Part shown: positions 1 through 7,478 of the stretch, one piece after another
Layout of the letters: the number at the start of each line of letters is the position of its first letter
Position numbering within the stretch: position 1 is the first letter of the stretch
Source: a virus
Strand: one strand, 5' to 3'
IMG/VR virus record: IMGVR_UViG_3300031237_000254
Location: 1 to 35,676 of that record
Length of the DNA stretch: 35,676 nt
The notes under the pieces: model-generated
Database searches by the model: none
The model's input: only the letters and a program-made list of their open reading frames with translations
What the model was told of the DNA's origin: nothing
Program-made: the position numbers and the translations under genes

Positions 1-1203
1 ATGCCCAAACTCCCGCGCGAACTGTCTGCGATTGAGGTCTCGAGGTTGAGAGCCGAAGGTGCCCACGCTGTGGGAGGTATTCCTGGCCTGTACCTGCAGG
101 TGCTGGGCGGCTCGCGTGTCTGGGTGCTGCGCTTCATGCTCTCCAAGCGCCGCCGGCGCATGGGCCTGGGTAGCTTCCCGGCCGTGACGCTGGCCCAGGC
201 GCGTGAAAAGGCCCGTGCTGCCCACGCTCAGATTGATCAGGGCATCGACCCTATCCAGGCCAGGCAGAGCCAGGTGCGCGTGGCAGCGGCGGCCATGGCC
301 AAGGCCCTGACGTTCAAGAAGGCCTGCGAGCTGTGCATCGCTGCGCGCGAGGCGGAGTGGAAAAGTTCAAAGCACCGCCAGCAGTGGGAAAACACCCTGG
401 CCACCTACGCTGAGCCGGTGCTGGGCGAGCTCGACGTGGCCGAGATTGACCAAACGCATGTGCTCAAGGTGCTCGATCCAATATGGCGCACCAAGACAGA
501 AACCGCCACCCGCGTGCGCGGGCGCATCGAGCAGGTGCTCGACTGGGCCAAGGCCAGGGGCCACCGGCAGGGCGAGAACCCAGCCCGCTGGCGTGGCCAC
601 CTTGACCACCTGCTGCCCACGCCATCAAAAATAGCCAAGGTGACGCACCATCCTGCCGTTTCGGTGGACGATGCGCCTACGGTGGTTTCCAGAATCCAAG
701 CCGCCGAAGGAACAGGGGCCAAGGCCTTGCTGCTGCAGCTGCTGACAGCGGTGCGATCTGGAGAGGTGCGCGGCGCCACTTGGTCGGAAATTGACCTGGA
801 ACACGGCCTATGGACGATTCCCGCTGATCGCATGAAGGCCGGCCGGGAGCACCAGGTGCCGCTGTCGCGCCAGGCCGTGGCGCTGCTGCGCAGCCTGTAT
901 GTGATCGAGGGGAGTGACCTGGTTTTTCCCTCCACCAGGATGACCATGCTGTCGAATATGAGCCTCACGGCTGTGATGCGCCGCATGAAGCTGGAAGCCG
1001 TCCCGCACGGTTTCCGGTCCACCTTCCGTGATTGGGCCTCCGAGAAGACGCACTACCAAAGCGAAGTGGTGGAAATGGCGCTGGCCCACGCCATCGAAAA
1101 TAAGGTGGAAGCCGCATATCGGCGGGGCACACTGCTGACAAAGCGGGCGCCCCTGATGCAGGACTGGGCCGACTACCTGCTGCCGATGTCGGTGAAGGTC
1201 TGA
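1..1203 (+). CDS. int: Tyrosine-recombinase integrase, P4-type
   Basis: This 400-residue protein should catalyse site-specific integration and excision of the prophage. The N-terminal ~90 residues look like the arm-binding domain of P4-type integrases (YLQVLGGSRVWVLRF, MGLGSFPAVTLAQAR). A core-binding domain follows at about 100-200, then the catalytic domain. Visible catalytic residues are R252 with E255 (TAVRSGEVRG), H336-x-x-R339 (HGFR), H363 (LAHAIENKVE) and the nucleophile Y373 (AAYRRG). The length is normal for the family and all catalytic residues are present, so it looks intact. It is the first gene of the window and its promoter lies outside. Its stop is 3 bp from the stop of the convergent AlpA-like gene. 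By family habit the attachment site should lie just left of position 1, often at a tRNA gene; that is inference. Confidence 0.96.
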   Translation: MPKLPRELSAIEVSRLRAEGAHAVGGIPGLYLQVLGGSRVWVLRFMLSKRRRRMGLGSFPAVTLAQAREKARAAHAQIDQGIDPIQARQSQVRVAAAAMAKALTFKKACELCIAAREAEWKSSKHRQQWENTLATYAEPVLGELDVAEIDQTHVLKVLDPIWRTKTETATRVRGRIEQVLDWAKARGHRQGENPARWRGHLDHLLPTPSKIAKVTHHPAVSVDDAPTVVSRIQAAEGTGAKALLLQLLTAVRSGEVRGATWSEIDLEHGLWTIPADRMKAGREHQVPLSRQAVALLRSLYVIEGSDLVFPSTRMTMLSNMSLTAVMRRMKLEAVPHGFRSTFRDWASEKTHYQSEVVEMALAHAIENKVEAAYRRGTLLTKRAPLMQDWADYLLPMSVKV

Positions 1204-1206
1204 CGC

Positions 1207-1419
1207 CTACTCGCCCCCACTGTCGATTTCATTGGCGTTGGCCTGCGGCCGCGAGTCGAGCCAGGCATGACATTCGCTGGCCAGCCAGCCCACCGCCCGT
1301 ACGCCGAGTTGCTTCGGACGAGGAAAGTCGTCTTCCTTCATCCAACGGCGCAAGGTGGTTTCGGAGATCCCGAAAAGTTCCAGCAGCGTGTTTTTTCGGT
1401 AGATCAGCGCTTTGTTCAC
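1207..1419 (-). CDS. AlpA-like DNA-binding protein, candidate excisionase
   Basis: This 70-residue protein has a single winged-helix/helix-turn-helix of the AlpA/MerR-like type: LLELFGISETTLRRWMKEDDFPRP is followed by a short wing (AVGWLASECHAWLDSRP). AlpA-family proteins next to integrases act as excisionases or activate integrase expression, so a role in excision is likely but inferred. The start is GTG (AAC AAA GCG follow), chosen because a strong GGAGG lies 4 bases upstream and no ATG exists at that place. It converges on the integrase and its promoter would lie in the region shared with the rightward gene at 1522. Confidence 0.85.
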   Translation of the reverse strand: MNKALIYRKNTLLELFGISETTLRRWMKEDDFPRPKQLGVRAVGWLASECHAWLDSRPQANANEIDSGGE

Positions 1420-1467
1420 CGAGCCTCCAAAAATGGGTTTGTGCGAGATTTCTTGACACGGAAATTC

Positions 1468-1509
1468 GTCGTGACGACAGACTTCGATGCGGGGCGACGT
1501 TGCCCCGCA
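1468..1509. promoter_or_regulatory. Palindrome and leader hairpin between AlpA-like gene and 1522 gene
   Basis: The divergent gap holds a TTGACA hexamer (1453-1458), an 11-bp palindrome with GTCG/CGAC arms (1468-1478), and a perfect 8-bp hairpin TGCGGGGC-gacgtt-GCCCCGCA (1488-1509). The hairpin lies immediately before the AGGAAAA ribosome site of the gene at 1522. No good -10 is seen 17 bases after TTGACA. The palindrome is a plausible operator and the hairpin could affect the leader; both roles are inferred. Confidence 0.4.
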
Positions 1510-1521
1510 ACAGGAAAAGTC

Positions 1522-1737
1522 ATGGAAAAACTAGATTTGTTGACCGTTCTTAAGGTCGAAACAGGTATGGCGAATGGGCCTGCAGTAGCTGCATCGTCTA
1601 TCAATGCTGCGCAGCGATGGCTGTTCGAACGCGATGTCGGAGGGCTCTTGTTCGATGACGGAGTCGAAGAGGTGGTTATGCGGATCATCGCGTCCTCCGA
1701 AATCGTCCCGCAGCCCCTTTTCTCACATTGGCTATAA
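1522..1737 (+). CDS. Small hypothetical protein
   Basis: A 71-residue protein I do not recognise. It begins MEKLDLLTVLKVETGMANG and contains an alternating helical segment (AASSINAAQRWLFERDVGGLL). No signal peptide or membrane segment is seen. The ATG at 1522 was chosen because AGGAAAA precedes it by a normal distance and a hairpin at 1488-1509 sits just upstream; an open frame continues to the left but overlaps the divergent AlpA-like gene. It is followed after 38 bp by another small rightward gene, so the two may be one transcript. Base composition is lower in G+C than the late genes, which suggests an accessory origin. Confidence 0.5.
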   Translation: MEKLDLLTVLKVETGMANGPAVAASSINAAQRWLFERDVGGLLFDDGVEEVVMRIIASSEIVPQPLFSHWL

Positions 1738-1775
1738 CAATTGGCTCGTTCAAAAATGGCAAAAGGAATGGCGGG

Positions 1776-2015
1776 ATGACTACCCCTGAAGACAAACTGC
1801 GCATCAACAGCCTATGTGAAAGAATCGAAAGCGCGCACGGCACCGAACGTGTGCGGCAACACCTGAAAGACGGCCGCTTCCAAAACTCCGATGAAGTGCA
1901 TGTGCGCAGTTGGCTTCGCTCCCGCGATCTGCCACGCGCATTTGCAAGGATCATCCCAGGAGTTCTTGCCTTGATTGCCGCTGCTGCTGCCGTCGGATCT
2001 TGTATGAAGGCATAG
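1776..2015 (+). CDS. Small hypothetical protein with C-terminal membrane segment
   Basis: A 79-residue protein of unknown function. The first ~50 residues are charged and helical (LRINSLCERIESAHGTERV, LKDGRF), and residues about 58-76 form one hydrophobic segment (ARIIPGVLALIAAAAAVGS), so it may be a tail-anchored inner-membrane protein. The ATG at 1776 follows AAAAGGAATGGCGGG; an in-frame ATG at 1728 would overlap the end of the previous gene and has no clear ribosome site. It converges with the leftward early operon, whose last stop is 7 bp away. It probably belongs with the gene at 1522. Confidence 0.55.
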   Translation: MTTPEDKLRINSLCERIESAHGTERVRQHLKDGRFQNSDEVHVRSWLRSRDLPRAFARIIPGVLALIAAAAAVGSCMKA

Positions 2016-2022
2016 CTTTTCA

Positions 2023-2277
2023 TCACAGCCCCCCTTTCACCAGCGCCTGGCGCTTGTCCACGCTGGCCTGGCCCTGTGTACGGCCCTCGATGGTGATCGA
2101 GCCGTACACCCGGGGCGCCAGTGGCGCATTTAGGCAGCCCTTGCGGTCCAGAACCCGAGGTGGAGATCCGGGCAGCAAGGCGGGCGGGCGCCCGATGCGG
2201 GGCGCGGCCGGCACAGCAGCGGGCTGATCCACGCCCTTGGGGCGCACCATCTGGAAGGCGTTCAGCACGGCGCTCAT
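2023..2277 (-). CDS. Hypothetical protein, last gene of early operon
   Basis: An 84-residue, proline- and basic-rich protein beginning MSAVLNAFQMVRPKGVDQP. I do not recognise it. No catalytic motif, membrane span or signal peptide is visible; a middle run of prolines (VPAAPRIGRPPALLPGSPP) suggests an extended segment. The start is the ATG at 2277, which overlaps the TGA of the upstream kinase-like gene as ATGA, indicating translational coupling and supporting that it is a real gene. It is the terminal gene of the leftward early operon. Confidence 0.6.
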   Translation of the reverse strand: MSAVLNAFQMVRPKGVDQPAAVPAAPRIGRPPALLPGSPPRVLDRKGCLNAPLAPRVYGSITIEGRTQGQASVDKRQALVKGGL

Positions 2278-2912
2278 ACTGCACAACCTTCCTGCAATGC
2301 ATTCACACACTCCAGCGCTGCATCGGCCAGCGCCTGCAGGCTCCCGTCGTTCAGGATGTCCGCATCGGCCTTGACGCGGTGGTGCTGCTCGCTCACGTGC
2401 ATGGCTGTGTCCTCTGGCAGAGCGGCCAGCTCGGGCCGGTGTACGCGCACCACCTGCACGCCCAGGCGGCGCAGCATGGTCTCTTCCACCGGGTCGCGCA
2501 GGTCCGTGACGACGATGCGATCCCAGCCGCAGCCGATCTGCCGGCCAATCCAGCGCTCCACGATGCGGGCGTAGTAGTCGGGGATAAAGCGGCGTTTGAA
2601 CGACGCCCAGCGCTGCAGCGCCCAGCGCGGGCTGCGCGGCTCGGTCAGGCTGTCGCCGCCGTCCGCCACCCAGCGCATGAACGCCGGGTCACTGCACATG
2701 CCGGCCGCCAGAGCGGGCCGCGGCAATTCTTTGGTGGGGCGGTCGGTCAGCATGCGCATGTCGATGCGCCAGGCCTCGCATACCTCGCGGCGCAGGGCGT
2801 CGGCAAAGGCGATGCGCGCAAAGCCCTGCTGGGGCGCCAGCACGTCGCCAATGCTGTCCTTGCCCGCGCCAGGGCGGCCCGTCAGGGCAATGATGAGAGG
2901 TCTTTTGGTCAT
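2274..2912 (-). CDS. Deoxynucleoside monophosphate kinase-like P-loop protein
   Basis: A 212-residue protein with an N-terminal Walker A loop at residues 12-20 (GRPGAGKDS), followed by IAFADALRREV and, near residue 130, the strand-rich RIVVTDLRDPVEE segment. This pattern is typical of phage dNMP kinases related to T4 gene 1 and of AAA-type nucleoside kinases, which phosphorylate dNMPs to feed phage DNA synthesis. The substrate cannot be read from sequence. An AAAGGA site precedes the ATG at 2912. It sits in the early operon downstream of the primase/helicase, which fits a role in nucleotide supply. Confidence 0.75.
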   Translation of the reverse strand: MTKRPLIIALTGRPGAGKDSIGDVLAPQQGFARIAFADALRREVCEAWRIDMRMLTDRPTKELPRPALAAGMCSDPAFMRWVADGGDSLTEPRSPRWALQRWASFKRRFIPDYYARIVERWIGRQIGCGWDRIVVTDLRDPVEETMLRRLGVQVVRVHRPELAALPEDTAMHVSEQHHRVKADADILNDGSLQALADAALECVNALQEGCAV

Positions 2913-2939
2913 ATCGGTCCTTTAAAAAGAGGCAGGGGG

Positions 2940-3203
2940 TCAGTCGTCGCGGTCGCCAGCGGCGGCACGCTTGTGGTCAAAAAAAAAGGGCGGGGTCAGA
3001 GTCATGGGCCGGCTGACCATGCGGTGCACCGCCGGGCGCTGAGGCGCGCGGGCACGGTGTGTGGCTTCCAGGCGCACTAGGCGCTGGCGCACCGGGTCGG
3101 CCATCACCTGGTCAAAGTCGGCCGGCCACGGCAGGCACGCGGCGCGGTGGCGCATGGCCTCCCAGGCTGCCTGCAGCGCATCGGGGCTGGCCGCCGTGCT
3201 CAC
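2940..3203 (-). CDS. Hypothetical protein
   Basis: An 87-residue protein that I do not recognise. The N-terminal half is helical (ALQAAWEAMRHRAACLPWP), the middle is arginine-rich (RLEATHRARAPQRPAVHRM), and the tail is acidic. Its ATG at 3203 overlaps the stop of the upstream gene by 4 bases (ATGA), typical of coupled small genes in these early operons. A homopolymer run AAAAAAAAA on the + strand near 2980-2990 lies within the gene, a place where sequencing or slippage errors could alter the C-terminus. Confidence 0.55.
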   Translation of the reverse strand: MSTAASPDALQAAWEAMRHRAACLPWPADFDQVMADPVRQRLVRLEATHRARAPQRPAVHRMVSRPMTLTPPFFFDHKRAAAGDRDD

Positions 3204-3418
3204 GCCGCACCCCGCGTGCGTGCCGGCAACTGCACAACGGTCAGCGCGGGCGGCTCCAGCGTCAGCAGCTGCTGGCCCGTGCTGTCCTGGCGCACGGCGG
3301 CCTTGCGCTCGCGCTCGATGCGGGCGAACGTCTTGCGGATGTCGGTTTGTGCCGCATTGCGATACCGAAAGTTCTTGTCGCTCAGCCCCACGGTGGGCTC
3401 GGTGCGTTTGACGGGCAT
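3200..3418 (-). CDS. Hypothetical small basic protein
   Basis: A 72-residue basic protein. The central part (FRYRNAAQTDIRKTFARIERERKAA) is a charged amphipathic helix, followed by a short hydrophobic stretch (LLTLEPPALTVVQLP). No known domain is recognised. A GGAGG site (plus-strand CCTCC at 3425-3429) stands 6 bases before the ATG at 3418. It lies directly downstream of the primase/helicase gene, 21 bp away, and overlaps the next gene by 4 bases, so it belongs to the same leftward transcript. Function unknown; a nucleic-acid-binding accessory role is only a guess from charge. Confidence 0.6.
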   Translation of the reverse strand: MPVKRTEPTVGLSDKNFRYRNAAQTDIRKTFARIERERKAAVRQDSTGQQLLTLEPPALTVVQLPARTRGAA

Positions 3419-3439
3419 GGTCTGGCCTCCTGTAAAAAA

Positions 3440-6247
3440 TCAGGTTTTTCTGCTGTGGGAATGGGGGCGCTCGAAGATCCAGCAGTGCACCGTTTTGGGC
3501 ACCTCGATCCCGGCGTCGTGGCGGGTCTTGATCGCGCTGTTGACCGACTTCACTTCCATGAAGCGACGCGCCTTGCTGGTGCGCAGCACCTTCTTGAGCT
3601 CCGCCATCACGGGGATCTGCTGGCGGTGCGCCGCGGCCTTCTCGACGAACTCGTTCAGGTTCACCGCGAACTGGTCGATGTGGCGGCTGTGGTTCAGCGT
3701 GGGCTTGTCGTTGCGCAGGCCGCTGGCGTACACCACGCCCAGGTTGTCCAGGTAGTCGAAGGCCTCCCAGAACTCTTGCACCAGGGGGTGGTCGGAATTG
3801 ATGGCCTGCTGCCGCTCGCGCGCCATGGTCACCAGTTGCAGCTGCACCTGGTCAAACTGCGCGTCGGAGATCCTGAGCACCTGGCGCAGCGCCGTGGCCA
3901 CCGCCAGCAGCTGGGCGTGGTTCTTGGCGATGCGGGGCTTGTGGATGCCGTCCTGGGCCAGCAGAAACTGGATGTGGGTGTCGGTCTGCTCGGTGATCGC
4001 TTTCATCACCTCGGCCTCGCGCTTGAGGCACGCCAGGATGAAGCCGCTCACCTGCTCGATCTCGACCTTCTCCAGGGCCTTGGCGCTCTCGTAGCTCGCC
4101 GGCGTGAACCCCCTGGTGTCGAAGGTCATGTGGCAGATCCGCTCCATGATGGCCTGGCTGGCCTGCACCGGGTTGTTCTGGCTGATGACGATGGACGCCC
4201 GAAACGGCGGGTCGTAGGTCTCATTGCCGCCGGTCTTCACGCCCGTGGTGCGGATGGGGTTGCCGTTGTAGGCATCCTTGAGCTCGTCCCAGTCGAAGCT
4301 GCGCACATGGGCCACATTGCCGGTCTTGGTCTCCCGGTCGGACTCGATCAGCACGATGGGCAGGTTCGACACCTGGGTGAACGTGCGCAGGCGCCCGGCG
4401 TTGGTGGACTTGCTCGGGTCGAAGCCCTCGTAGTCCCGCCCGAACAGCTTCCACAGGAACTGGATCAGCGTCGTCTTGCCAGAACCCGGCTCGCCCACGA
4501 TCTCCAGAAACGGAAACGACTGGTACTCGGCCCGGATCTGCTCGGCAAACAGGCTGCCAAACCAGTACGCCAGGGCGATGTAGCCCTTTGCGCCAAAGGC
4601 GTTCCACAGGTGATCCACCCAGCCGCGGTCGTAGGCCTCGCGGTCGGTGTTGACCTGCAGGGCGATCGACTTCTGCAGGGTCTTGATCGCCAGCTTGTCG
4701 AAGTCGAAGTAGTCCTCGGCATTGGCCTCGTGGATCTCGCCGCCCCGCACCGCCACCTTTCCCAGGATGTAGGTCTTATGGGATGCGCTGTAGCCAATGA
4801 AATCGACCGTCTGGACGATCTTGATGTTGTCCAGCTGCCGCTGCATCATCCGTTCGAGCTGGGCGCTGCTGCCGCTAAAAATCGCGCCGGCCGCCATGTG
4901 CAGCAGCTGCTTTTTGAACTCGCTGGCCGTGGTCAGCTGCCCGGCGGTGAAGGTGCCCTTGATGTCGCCGCCATCGTGCGGGAACGACACTCGAAAGTAG
5001 TACCAGGCGTCGCCCGTCACATCATGGCGCTGGTAATACAGCGCCTGGGGCAGGCAATTGGCGATGGGCTGCAGCGTCTTGGACGCCAGCAGCGCATCGT
5101 GGATCAGCTTCTCGGCCTGCTCCGGGGTGGTATCGCCCGACTCCAGTGCCTTGTCGATGATGTCCTTGGCCTTGCCATAGCGCTCCAGATCCAGGCTGAA
5201 CCAGAACAGCCGGCTGTCGTGGTGCAGCTCGAAGTCGGTGCGGCCCGTGTGGTGGTAGATCAGCAGCGCCTTGTCCTGCGCGCTGTCGGCCAGTAGCAAT
5301 GCGCCCTGGTAGCGGTAGTCCTTGAGATGTTTTTCCTCTAGGCGACCACGCTGGTGCGCGTCGTTCCAGTCCAGCTTTGCCTTGCCCTGCTGCGGGATCT
5401 GTGCCGCTTCGCACTCCCAGCCCGCTTCACGGGCGCGCTTCGCGTGCTTGACCGTGAATGAGCGGCCCGCCTTGTCGCCATCGAGCGCCCACACCAGCTT
5501 GGGCGCCGCCACCATGCCGCCCTGGCGGGCCAGCAAGGCCTGCAGCTCGGCCAAGGCGTGCTCGGGGTAGTTGTTGCAGCTCATCAGCGCCACGGCCGCA
5601 ATGCCGTGGTGCGCCAGGGCGATGGCGTCAAAAATGCCCTCTACCAGCCACAGCTCGGCGGGCGGCTTGGGCGCATCGGCCGGTGCCGTGGGGTCGGGCC
5701 CGGCGAACGACAGCGAAGGTAGGGACCACCATTGCCCGGCGTAGCTCTTGCCCATGGCAAAGTTGGCCTTCTTCTTGCCAAACCGCCATGGCTTGTCGAT
5801 CAGGCGCTCCCACCACGATTCGCCCACCGGAAAGCGCACGGTCGATGAGCCCGCGCCCCGGCCATTGTCGGCGCGCTGGTCAAAGTAGTGCTCCTGCGTG
5901 AACGTGCCGGCGATCAGCGCCAGGTCAAAGCCGCGCGCCTGTGCCAAGTACGCCTCGGCCGCGGCGTGCGGGTTGCGCTGCTCCACCGGCTTGTCCTGCT
6001 CGGGCACCTGGTAGCGATCGGTCCAGCTCTCGAACAGATCTGGGTATAGCTCCTTGGCGTGAGCCTCATAGCCGCAATTGTTGGCCCGATTGCAGCGCAC
6101 TACCCAAGGGGTGTCTGCGAACGTCCACAGGCTCTTTTTGCTGCAGGACGGGCATCTGCCCTGCTGCAAATGCTTGCCGCTCTTGTTGGGTTTCAGGTCG
6201 AAATCGCGCGTCATGCAGTCCGCGATCTCTTGCGTCAGGTCAGGCAT
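3440..6247 (-). CDS. TOPRIM primase / P-loop helicase replication protein
   Basis: A 935-residue replication protein. An N-terminal zinc-binding site (C32, C35, C52, C58; CPSC and CNRANNC) resembles primase zinc fingers. A TOPRIM catalytic fold follows, with VEGIFDAI at 201-208 and ALDGDKAGR at 253-261 supplying the acidic residues. After a ~300-residue linker comes a helicase-type ATPase with Walker A GEPGSGKTT at 584-592 and a Walker-B-like strand LPIVLIESD at 628-636. It should prime and unwind DNA at the phage origin. P2 itself uses the rolling-circle nuclease gpA, so this is a replaced replication module. The ATG at 6247 overlaps the previous stop by one base (TGATG); open sequence continues upstream but overlaps two coupled genes. 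Confidence 0.88.
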   Translation of the reverse strand: MPDLTQEIADCMTRDFDLKPNKSGKHLQQGRCPSCSKKSLWTFADTPWVVRCNRANNCGYEAHAKELYPDLFESWTDRYQVPEQDKPVEQRNPHAAAEAYLAQARGFDLALIAGTFTQEHYFDQRADNGRGAGSSTVRFPVGESWWERLIDKPWRFGKKKANFAMGKSYAGQWWSLPSLSFAGPDPTAPADAPKPPAELWLVEGIFDAIALAHHGIAAVALMSCNNYPEHALAELQALLARQGGMVAAPKLVWALDGDKAGRSFTVKHAKRAREAGWECEAAQIPQQGKAKLDWNDAHQRGRLEEKHLKDYRYQGALLLADSAQDKALLIYHHTGRTDFELHHDSRLFWFSLDLERYGKAKDIIDKALESGDTTPEQAEKLIHDALLASKTLQPIANCLPQALYYQRHDVTGDAWYYFRVSFPHDGGDIKGTFTAGQLTTASEFKKQLLHMAAGAIFSGSSAQLERMMQRQLDNIKIVQTVDFIGYSASHKTYILGKVAVRGGEIHEANAEDYFDFDKLAIKTLQKSIALQVNTDREAYDRGWVDHLWNAFGAKGYIALAYWFGSLFAEQIRAEYQSFPFLEIVGEPGSGKTTLIQFLWKLFGRDYEGFDPSKSTNAGRLRTFTQVSNLPIVLIESDRETKTGNVAHVRSFDWDELKDAYNGNPIRTTGVKTGGNETYDPPFRASIVISQNNPVQASQAIMERICHMTFDTRGFTPASYESAKALEKVEIEQVSGFILACLKREAEVMKAITEQTDTHIQFLLAQDGIHKPRIAKNHAQLLAVATALRQVLRISDAQFDQVQLQLVTMARERQQAINSDHPLVQEFWEAFDYLDNLGVVYASGLRNDKPTLNHSRHIDQFAVNLNEFVEKAAAHRQQIPVMAELKKVLRTSKARRFMEVKSVNSAIKTRHDAGIEVPKTVHCWIFERPHSHSRKT

Positions 6248-6405
6248 CAGTTGCGCCCCCCGATCACTCGCACGGCGGCGATGTACCAGGCATCGCCGTA
6301 CAGCTGCTCGACCCAGGCCACCGCATGCTGGCGGGTGCGTGCCTGCACGCGCAGGCGCCGGCGCTGGCGGTGGATATCGATGTGGGTAATGCGGTAGCTG
6401 CTCAT
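6247..6405 (-). CDS. Small hypothetical protein upstream of primase
   Basis: A 52-residue protein, strongly basic in the middle (IHRQRRRLRVQARTRQ) and ending in aromatic/hydrophobic residues (LYGDAWYIAAVRVIGGRN). I do not recognise it. Its start at 6405 overlaps the stop of the upstream gene (6402) and its stop TGA shares one base with the primase ATG, so it is translationally coupled on both sides. That arrangement is the main reason to believe it. It may bind nucleic acid, judged by charge only. Confidence 0.6.
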   Translation of the reverse strand: MSSYRITHIDIHRQRRRLRVQARTRQHAVAWVEQLYGDAWYIAAVRVIGGRN

Positions 6406-6758
6406 GACAGCTCCGGCAGAGGTGGCACGGGGTCCAAGTACTCGTGCTTGCATTTGCCCTTGAGGCGCCAGGCGTGCGCCAGGTGCTCAAAGCGCATGCC
6501 CATGTCGTCTACCGAATACACAAGGCCCAGGTGGTAATGCACCTCACCCATGGTCTGGGCGTCCATGCGCAGGATCGTCAAAGCCCGCTCCAGATTGGCG
6601 CTGTCCAAGCGGCCCAACTCGGTCAGAGGGAAAGGAAACCGCGTGCTGTTGTAGAGACCAAGCAGCAGCTTGGCCGCCACGCCCGCACCGCCGTGATCGC
6701 GCTGGGCCATCTGCCAGAAGTGCGCCAAGGCCTGGTAATAGTCGCTGCGGTCAGACAT
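6402..6758 (-). CDS. Hypothetical protein, DUF7673-like
   Basis: A 118-residue protein. The pattern ALAHFWQMAQRDHGGAG, then KLLLGLYNSTRFPFPLTELGRLD, then ALTILRMDA, resembles the small family I know as DUF7673, found in proteobacterial phages and plasmids. No function is known for that family. The protein is helical, without membrane segments or cysteine clusters. Its start overlaps the end of the upstream gene by 8 bases. It is one of several short genes between the Ogr-like activator and the primase in a single leftward early transcript. Confidence 0.65.
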   Translation of the reverse strand: MSDRSDYYQALAHFWQMAQRDHGGAGVAAKLLLGLYNSTRFPFPLTELGRLDSANLERALTILRMDAQTMGEVHYHLGLVYSVDDMGMRFEHLAHAWRLKGKCKHEYLDPVPPLPELS

Positions 6759-7050
6759 TGCTGCCCCCTTCCTTGGGGATGCACCAGGCGCCGTCGATGA
6801 ACTTCGCGCCCAGGCCTATCAATGCCTTCCAGTTGTCGGCGCCTGGCTGATGGGTGTGCAGCTCGGCTCCGGCCCACTTGAGCCAGCGGCGGATGATCTC
6901 GGTGCCCACAGCGGCGGTCAGCATGGAGGCATCCCGGTCACCGTGCGGCGCCGGGTTGGCCTGGGCGATGTGCCACAGCTGGGCCAGGTAGGCGTCCGTG
7001 TAGCCACCCAAGCGATCCGTGTCGATCTCGATCGTGATGGTGGTTTTCAT
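6751..7050 (-). CDS. Hypothetical early protein
   Basis: A 99-residue protein that starts with a short beta-prone acidic segment (MKTTITIEIDTDRLGGY), followed by a helical domain (AYLAQLWHIAQANPA, TEIIRRWLKWAGAELH) and a tryptophan-rich end. I do not recognise the fold. The ATG at 7050 overlaps the stop of the preceding gene by 4 bases (ATGA). The acidic, compact make-up would suit a small DNA-mimic or protein-interaction factor, but nothing in the sequence establishes this. Confidence 0.6.
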   Translation of the reverse strand: MKTTITIEIDTDRLGGYTDAYLAQLWHIAQANPAPHGDRDASMLTAAVGTEIIRRWLKWAGAELHTHQPGADNWKALIGLGAKFIDGAWCIPKEGGSNV

Positions 7051-7373
7051 GCGGCACCGCCTCTCGCTGCCATCACGGCATCCACCTCGCGCACACGCTG
7101 CACTGCCACCTGCAGGTGCTTGATGAGCAGATCAGCGCTCTCGGGCGTCAGGTCCAAATCCAAGCGCAGCGGCTGGCGCACGACCGACAGCAAAACCACC
7201 GCATCGGTCCCTCTTTTTGCATTGCGGTAGCTGAACACCGTCACGGGGGCGGCAGATGCTCGGTCTTCGGCGCTGCGGCACGCAGCGTCGGCCTGATAGA
7301 CGGACGTGCCGTGCTGCTCGAAGTGGTTGCCCTGGGCATCGATACGGGGCCGCTGTTGGGTGGTCTTTGGCAT
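7047..7373 (-). CDS. Hypothetical early protein
   Basis: A 108-residue protein of unknown function. The ATG at 7373 is preceded by AAGGA at a good distance; an upstream in-frame ATG at 7430 lies inside a hairpin and lacks a ribosome site. The N-terminus is polar (MPKTTQQRPRIDAQGNHFEQ), the middle has a beta-like core (VTVFSYRNAKRGTDAVVLLSV), and a C-terminal helix follows (ESADLLIKHLQVAVQRVREVD). It opens the group of small genes in front of the primase, after a 105-bp gap with two hairpins. Confidence 0.6.
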   Translation of the reverse strand: MPKTTQQRPRIDAQGNHFEQHGTSVYQADAACRSAEDRASAAPVTVFSYRNAKRGTDAVVLLSVVRQPLRLDLDLTPESADLLIKHLQVAVQRVREVDAVMAARGGAA

Positions 7374-7407
7374 GGAAATTCCTTTTTTGGGGTGAGCGAA
7401 TCCCGCA

Positions 7408-7473
7408 GTGCCTGAAAACAGGCACCGCAAGCGATGGGGAAAGAGGGAGGGATGCGCGCCTGCAGCGGCGCGC
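7408..7473. promoter_or_regulatory. Two consecutive hairpins between ogr-like gene and next early gene
   Basis: The 105-bp gap between 7373 and 7479 has two perfect 7-bp hairpins: GTGCCTG-aaaa-CAGGCAC (7408-7425) and GCGCGCC-tgcagc-GGCGCGC (7454-7473). Neither is followed by a U-run in the direction of transcription, so they are not ordinary terminators. They could be an RNA-processing or attenuation element that separates expression of the activator from the replication genes; this is inference. Confidence 0.4.
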
Positions 7474-7478
7474 AGTGG

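Noticed and set aside
3059-5296. Very long rightward open frame opposite the primase/helicase
   Set aside because: It is the antisense shadow of a high-GC gene with C/G third positions; its translation is rich in low-complexity His/Leu/Val/Gly runs, has no domain, and the minus-strand gene has clear TOPRIM and Walker motifs.
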